Source of the DNA: Amyelois transitella
Taxonomy: Eukaryota > Arthropoda > Insecta > Lepidoptera > Pyralidae
Reading direction: 5' to 3'
Assembly: GCF_032362555.1 (NCBI RefSeq)
Contig: NC_083515.1
Location: 6,297,001-6,361,000 of the forward strand
DNA length: 64,000 bases
Positions 59,701 to 64,000 of this stretch are shown here, in pieces. The translations under genes were made by a program, and so were the position numbers. Under the pieces are notes generated by a model. That model was not told the DNA's origin and ran no database searches. It saw only the letters and a list, made by a program, of their open reading frames with translations. Within the stretch, counting starts at the first letter, position 1, and each line of letters begins with the position of its first letter.

Positions 59701-61452
59701 CCCAATCATAATATCTAATGCCTTATAAATAATTGTCAAAATGTATGATTATTTAAAGACAAGTCACACATGTTTACTTACCATATCGCCCTTAGCGGTC
59801 TGTGAAAATCCAAAAAGTGGTCCGGTGTCATGTTTGTCAGATTTGGGACACTCAAATCTTTCAGCCCATCTCTCCTGTTCTTCTCTATTCAAGTTTCCGT
59901 AAAAGGAACAGCTGTTTATAGGCAAGCATTTCTCACATTTTTCTAAAACATAAAACAGGAATATTATCTTTCTCATAATATCAGTTTTTTCATAATAGAA
60001 ATAAATAAAAAATGGAAAATTTCGCTTGACGAATCAGAACAACTTTCAGATTTGACTAATCAGACACATTTTATTTTACGTTTTGATTGCAATGAAATAA
60101 TGAGCAGTTTGTGTTTGTAGCCTAGCATATTATCTGTAGCTGAATTTGACTATGTTAACACGGAAATTAACACGCGTAAACCCATGCCTAAACTCGACTA
60201 GGGAACTTTTCGTCCCAAACCCATTTTTAACTTCGGCGTGGAGATGGTTAATTTAACTTTAGCTCTGAAATGTTACGGTTTTCTTTATTAAAAGTTTTCT
60301 CACAAATATTTTTCGTATTATTTGCAGACTCATACGATGGGAAAACAAGGCGACGAAATAATCGTAGTTGGCTTGGGATTTTGGTTACGTAGATTTGTGT
60401 TAACATCTTATCTAAAATACTCTAGGATTGTGGACTTAGGCAGACCTCGGGCTATTGCCGAGAGAGAAAATGCAACCGGGACTAGCGCTCGCTTGTTATG
60501 TTTGGTACTGAGGTCTGTTGGAAAACTATACTTATGGGATCGAATTACACTGCCCGAAGAAATAAAAAGTTGAATGAATATCTTCAACAATATTATTTTA
60601 TCGTATTACGATAACCTAAAATATATAGACTTATGTTATTTATCAGTTTTGAGTGTATATGTTTGATGTCGGTTACTATTAATTTGTAGGCTACTTTATT
60701 TACACTTGTAAGTATGGCGGCTTAAAGGTGGGTTTACTTTTTGTATCGGTAAAAGTTTGAAATATATAATAGATAATGTCATCGAGTAAAAACTAATGCG
60801 AAACATAAGGTTCCACAAATTGCGTATTCCTTGATAGTATGTATATCATCTCGCGTGGAAGTAATTTGTGTCTGGGAAGTTTACGAACAAAAGCTAACTC
60901 ATGAATATTTTAAATTTGGAATAACTATCTATGGGGTGCACATTTTAGAAAACAATATAAAACAAGTTTATGACAGGGCTTTAGAATTTTCGTTTCCTTT
61001 TATAAAGTTTACCCTAGGTTTTGCCGCATCGTGGTTTCGTGTTGGCAAAAAGAGTCATAACTCCCTTAAGCTGTTATCAAACAATGTTAACCTGTTTGCA
61101 AATATGGAATTATTAATTTGCACTGATAATTTTTTACTAGATACTTAATTCTACAATTACGTTTTGGACCTGACGTTACAACTGATTTTTGAATATCCAA
61201 GACCAGACATGAATCAATATTGTTTGTACGATAAAGTTTAAATAAATAAACAAGAGCCCAAAGAAACATCTTATGATATGTAACCTTTTAGAAAGGTAAA
61301 TATCGACTGTATTCTACCTGTTCAAAAGATATATAAATAAAATAGTAGTAGTAGGCTACAAAAAAAAATAATAATTATGAAACATTACCTTTGCGTGCCT
61401 CAACAAGGAACAGCAACGTTACAACAATGAGACTCACTGAAGGCCTAATCAT
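53790..61452 (-). CDS. CLIP-domain trypsin-like serine protease with Asn/Gly/Phe-repeat linker
   Basis: Exons: 61452-61389 (signal peptide MIRPSVSLIVVTLLFLVEA), 59942-59782, 58100-57317, optional 56852-56709, 55779-55611, 54500-54304, 54181-53790. Without the optional exon the protein is 588 aa, with it 636 aa; both keep frame. Exon 2 and the start of exon 3 give a six-Cys CLIP domain (CEKCLPINSC ... FEC ... VCCP). A disordered linker of about 240 residues with NGNAFGR repeats follows. Activation would cut after Arg in DSDR-IIGG. The catalytic triad is complete: His382 (TAGHC), Asp445 (NDIALIKL), Ser537 (GDSGGP); Asp531 (site 189) predicts cleavage after Arg/Lys. The extra Cys pair (RDCKNILGEGQKC) fits easter/PAP-type CLIPB proteases, which activate Spatzle or prophenoloxidase. 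Its own target is unknown. Confidence 0.92.
55020..55290 (-). repeat. SINE-like (ATGT)n family, best-preserved copy
   Basis: CATA tail (55022-55041), then gatcacgtctatatcccttg, cggggtagacagagccaaca, gttgctagcccatcgcctaa, cgccttttacgacatccatg and finally gtgccgggaaccacacggca. Used as the reference for the other copies. In the protease intron between the His and Asp exons. Confidence 0.85.
56709..56852 (-). other. in-frame cassette exon with a second activation site
   Basis: A 144-base exon with phase 1 at both ends, a usable acceptor (ctttttaaatAG) and a strong GTAAGT donor. It encodes 48 residues without Cys, including MDRPWKSPMDDYRNWNSQM and RFKRQATNVTVDHRIAG. Its end repeats the layout of the upstream exon end (REATDSDRII versus RQATNVTVDHRIA). 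Skipping it gives R-IIGG; including it changes that to R-IIVR and creates R-IAGG just before KETELEQFPW. Confidence 0.75.
57430..57680 (-). repeat. 21-nt minisatellite coding the GNxFGRN linker repeat
   Basis: About ten tandem units of 21 bases inside the large protease exon, each reading roughly NGNAFGR, NDNSFGR or NGNAFGK. Adjacent units near 57470-57560 are almost identical at the DNA level, which points to recent expansion. Alternative frames across this region (57383-57706 and 57386-57670) are shadows. Confidence 0.85.
58152..58240 (-). repeat. SINE-like (ATGT)n family fragment
   Basis: catacatacatataatgatg, then tctatatcccttgcggggta and cttgaaaggccaccttcagg. It lies about 50 bases upstream of the large repeat-linker exon of the protease. 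Confidence 0.75.
58798..59060 (+). mobile_element. tRNA-derived SINE
   Basis: The head (58798-58868) has a pol III A box (TGGCGCAGCGG) and B box (GGTTCGAATCC) in tRNA spacing. A non-tRNA body follows (gtatcgttgagttagtatct, cataacacaagtttcgaact, ctaacttaatctgtgtaatt), ending in TATTTATTTATA repeats. The acceptor stem is poorly paired, so this is a SINE and not a working tRNA gene. It is antisense in the intron between protease exons 2 and 3. Confidence 0.8.
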
Positions 61453-64000
61453 CTTGATAATATAATTTTCTTATTTCTATTGACACCGAGACGGCGTATA
61501 CCATGAGCCCTATTAACCAACTGATAGTTGATATTAATACGAATGCTCGCGTAATTGTCCCTTGTGGGTATTTGCCATTAGATTATCAACCGCTAATTGG
61601 TCTATTAATTTAGATGGTAGCAATTAAATAAGTTGTTCTAAGAATGAAAACAATACTCAGATTGGAATGCACGGTGTTGAAATGTACTAACTTTTTTAGT
61701 AGTCTTACAATGTATTTCCTCGTTTTTTTGTCTAATTAAGTACGTCATCATTCTGACGTAGACAATAGCATATTTAATGTGCATGTAATCATGAGTCACT
61801 TTGTGGGAAACCTCTATTTATTTAGTTACGTTTTGTTAAAATCACTTTCGGAGTTCTAATTTGTTTTTTCAATCTTTTTGGTACAAGTTTTGTTGGAATC
61901 CTTATGTTATTTCCAGCATTAATCCTTTGCTATTTTACCTGGCAAATTTGTCTTAATTTTATCAGTTAAACAACTATTTTTTATTGTTACCATTTTAAAG
62001 AAACGAGATTTCTACAGTCTACAGCCTTTTTTTCAATTATAAGTGCATTAGATTGGTAACCAAAAATTTAAAAGTTTTGTTCTATTTTACGTTTTAATTT
62101 CCGTTATATACGTTAAATATCGTTACGTTAATAGTATCTACTGTGTTATATTAACATTTTTTATGAATATCTCTTTCGTCGCATTCAAACTTAGAACTGC
62201 ACATAACTGAAGCTTACAATGGAATCTCGGAAATTCGCAAATAAATTGAATAGCGTCGGTAATTGGCCAGTCGGATGTGAAAACGAAAACGGCGCAGCGC
62301 ACGCACTGGCAGGGTTGCCGGACCGCCAGGGAGACCTACAGATTGTCCTAACATTTGGGTTAAAAAGCCAAACACCCTAAATAATATACAATTTAATCTT
62401 ACTTCTGCGACGAAATTAGCTTTATTTTGATTGCTTAATACATCAAAAGCCGGACAGGCAATCAAAAAGTATGTCCGGTAAATCTGGACGCCGGCAACCC
62501 TGCACTAGCAGGGCCCGAAATTCAATTAGTGGCCCAACGTCCACTCTTTACGATAACACAGAATCAAACGGACTGCATTTTAGGCGGTATTTGCGTTTTG
62601 CAAACAAAATTGGGGATTACCAATACTGCGTTTCCTGTAACATATTGCTTATGCCTTTGACGAAGGACATCGCAAACGTTTTCATGAAAAGAAAATGTAC
62701 TTGTTGATATTAAAATGTATGATAATTAAATGAAAATTACGTTTTGACTACAAAATTGGAAGTGATAAGTACTTACTGATTTATTTAATAATTTTGAGAT
62801 AAATAACCTATAGTTCTCTGTTTCACTTTTTCCTCATCTAGCATGTTTCTTGTTTGCATTCTCAACTGTTAGTTTCAATGATAGAGGACCAGCGAGAGAC
62901 CAGGATTACAACTAAGGAACATAATATTTCATGCGCTAAAATAATACCTAGTGTTTTTGTCACACACACCTTACTGTGTTGAAAATGATTGGCCTCGCCA
63001 AATTTTACAACCCATACTGTTTTCTATAAGTAAAAAAACATTGAATGTCCAGTTCATGTCTCAAATGTTTTTTGCGCGTATAACTTTATTAGCCCACAAT
63101 AACAAAGGTACATCTTGAAATTTAATGAGTTTTAAAATCTCTATTGTCTAAAGAAGATCTGAGGCCAATTTAATTTAATTTTTAAACAGTTTGGCCGCTT
63201 TCCAGAGCAATGGCATTATGAAACGTTAGCTAATTAAATGAAGTAAGTGTTGTCTAATACATTTTAAGTACTCTTGAAACGATGTGAAAGAAATAAAGTT
63301 CGGTCAAGAAAACAAAACAAATTTTTGTGCGATAGATTTGACGTATCAAATAAACAAGGCAGTTGTCGTACTCCCCTCGCCCAATAAAGATGGCGCGCGT
63401 AATTAATCACAGCTGTTAGGATACATAGAAAATCACGATCTTATTAGTGACCGTCGAATAACGTTGTTTGACTTGGAGGAATCTCTTCTTATGATCTAAG
63501 TGTAACATTTGTAGTGCCCGAATCTTTAAGTTCAATTCGATTCAAATTTAAAAGTTACCTAGCAATTTTCAGCTCATGCGATTATGCAAAAAGTCATTAC
63601 TCATGCCTGATAATTATTTGAATTAAATTTGAACTTAATGTGCAGCTTGAAGAATGTATACTAACAAAAAAATTAAAAATACATGACCGATAGGTGAAGT
63701 CAAATAAAAATAAGGGTCAGTTCAGTACTCACAAAGTAACTAAAGAAATCGATGTCACAAAGTTGCAAACGGTCGGAAAACTTTGTGTGGAAAAGTTTAG
63801 CAAGTAGTCGAGATTTTATTGATATTACTGCGAGTCTTTGGAAGAGCGATCATGGTGGATGTAACGAGACCACGCCAGCTAGACCGTCGAATAAAATTTG
63901 TTTGTACCTTGTGAAAATTTGTCCAGGTTGGTTGAAGTACTAAACAATGTAGGGAAGTTTAACTTTGTTTGCATATAATACTGGCTTTTGCTTGGGGTTT
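61453..64000. other. right-hand intergenic region
   Basis: Upstream of the protease start. It contains a hAT-like MITE (62311-62501). The rest is AT-rich DNA, with a slightly GC-richer patch at 63360-63420 and a 63-codon plus frame at 63752-63943, neither with support as a gene. Confidence 0.4.
62311..62501. mobile_element. hAT-like MITE with 8-bp target duplication
   Basis: The ends read AGGGTTGCCGG... and ...CCGGCAACCCT, inverted repeats of about 11 perfect bases that continue imperfectly (ACCGCCAG versus CGTCCAG). Directly outside lie GCACTGGC (62303-62310) and GCACTAGC (62502-62509), an 8-bp duplication with one change. (C)AGGGTTGCC ends and 8-bp duplications are typical of hAT elements. 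Confidence 0.8.

Noticed and set aside
60322-60573. 83-codon plus-strand ORF
   Set aside because: No family resemblance, no splice or promoter support; intronic to the protease.
60831-61148. 105-codon plus-strand ORF
   Set aside because: No ATG start, no recognisable domain, and it lies inside the first intron of the protease.
19101-61452. ECSIT and the CLIP protease as a linked Toll-pathway cluster
   Set aside because: They act at different places (mitochondrion/cytoplasm versus hemolymph) and are separated by unrelated genes; proximity alone is no evidence.
62214-62465. 83-codon minus-strand ORF
   Set aside because: Most of it is the hAT-like MITE at 62311-62501.

Overview
This window looks like nuclear DNA from a moth or butterfly (Lepidoptera). 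The sequence is AT-rich, its genes have many short exons, and it is littered with repeats of lepidopteran type: a SINE-like family with an (ATGT)n tail in both orientations, a SINE with a tRNA-like head, Helitron-like elements with CTAGT ends, and MITEs. The protein-coding genes match insect orthologues best. Exons were built by eye from reading frame, GT/AG sites and phase continuity, so the joins are predictions. No CRISPR array, rRNA or functional tRNA gene was seen.

Layout. (1) 2853-18500, minus: the first two coding exons of a secreted protein gene, split by a 15.5 kb intron full of repeats; the rest probably lies left of the window. (2) 19101-21578, plus: complete ECSIT, five exons, 370 aa. 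(3) 22486-26192, minus: TM2D1 (Drosophila biscotti), with a 2.2 kb degraded DNA transposon in one intron. (4) 29916-45442, minus: complete Nup214, 27 exons that join in frame to 1861 codons. (5) 46179-49537, minus: a short-chain dehydrogenase of SDR9C type, four exons, 305 aa. (6) 53790-61452, minus: a CLIP-domain trypsin-like serine protease with a long Asn/Gly/Phe repeat linker and an apparent cassette exon carrying a second activation site. The gaps between them hold repeats and nothing else I can support as a gene.

The genes are not an operon and mostly do unrelated jobs: mitochondrial complex I assembly and Toll-linked signalling (ECSIT), a TM2-family membrane protein, mRNA export through the nuclear pore (Nup214), a retinoid/steroid/hydroxybutyrate-type oxidoreductase, and extracellular proteolysis (CLIP protease). 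The most interesting points are the alternative activation exon of the protease, the transposon with its family of CAGTCCCCTG motifs, a 20-bp perfect hairpin in a Nup214 intron, and a one-base frame problem at the first TM2D1 splice junction.
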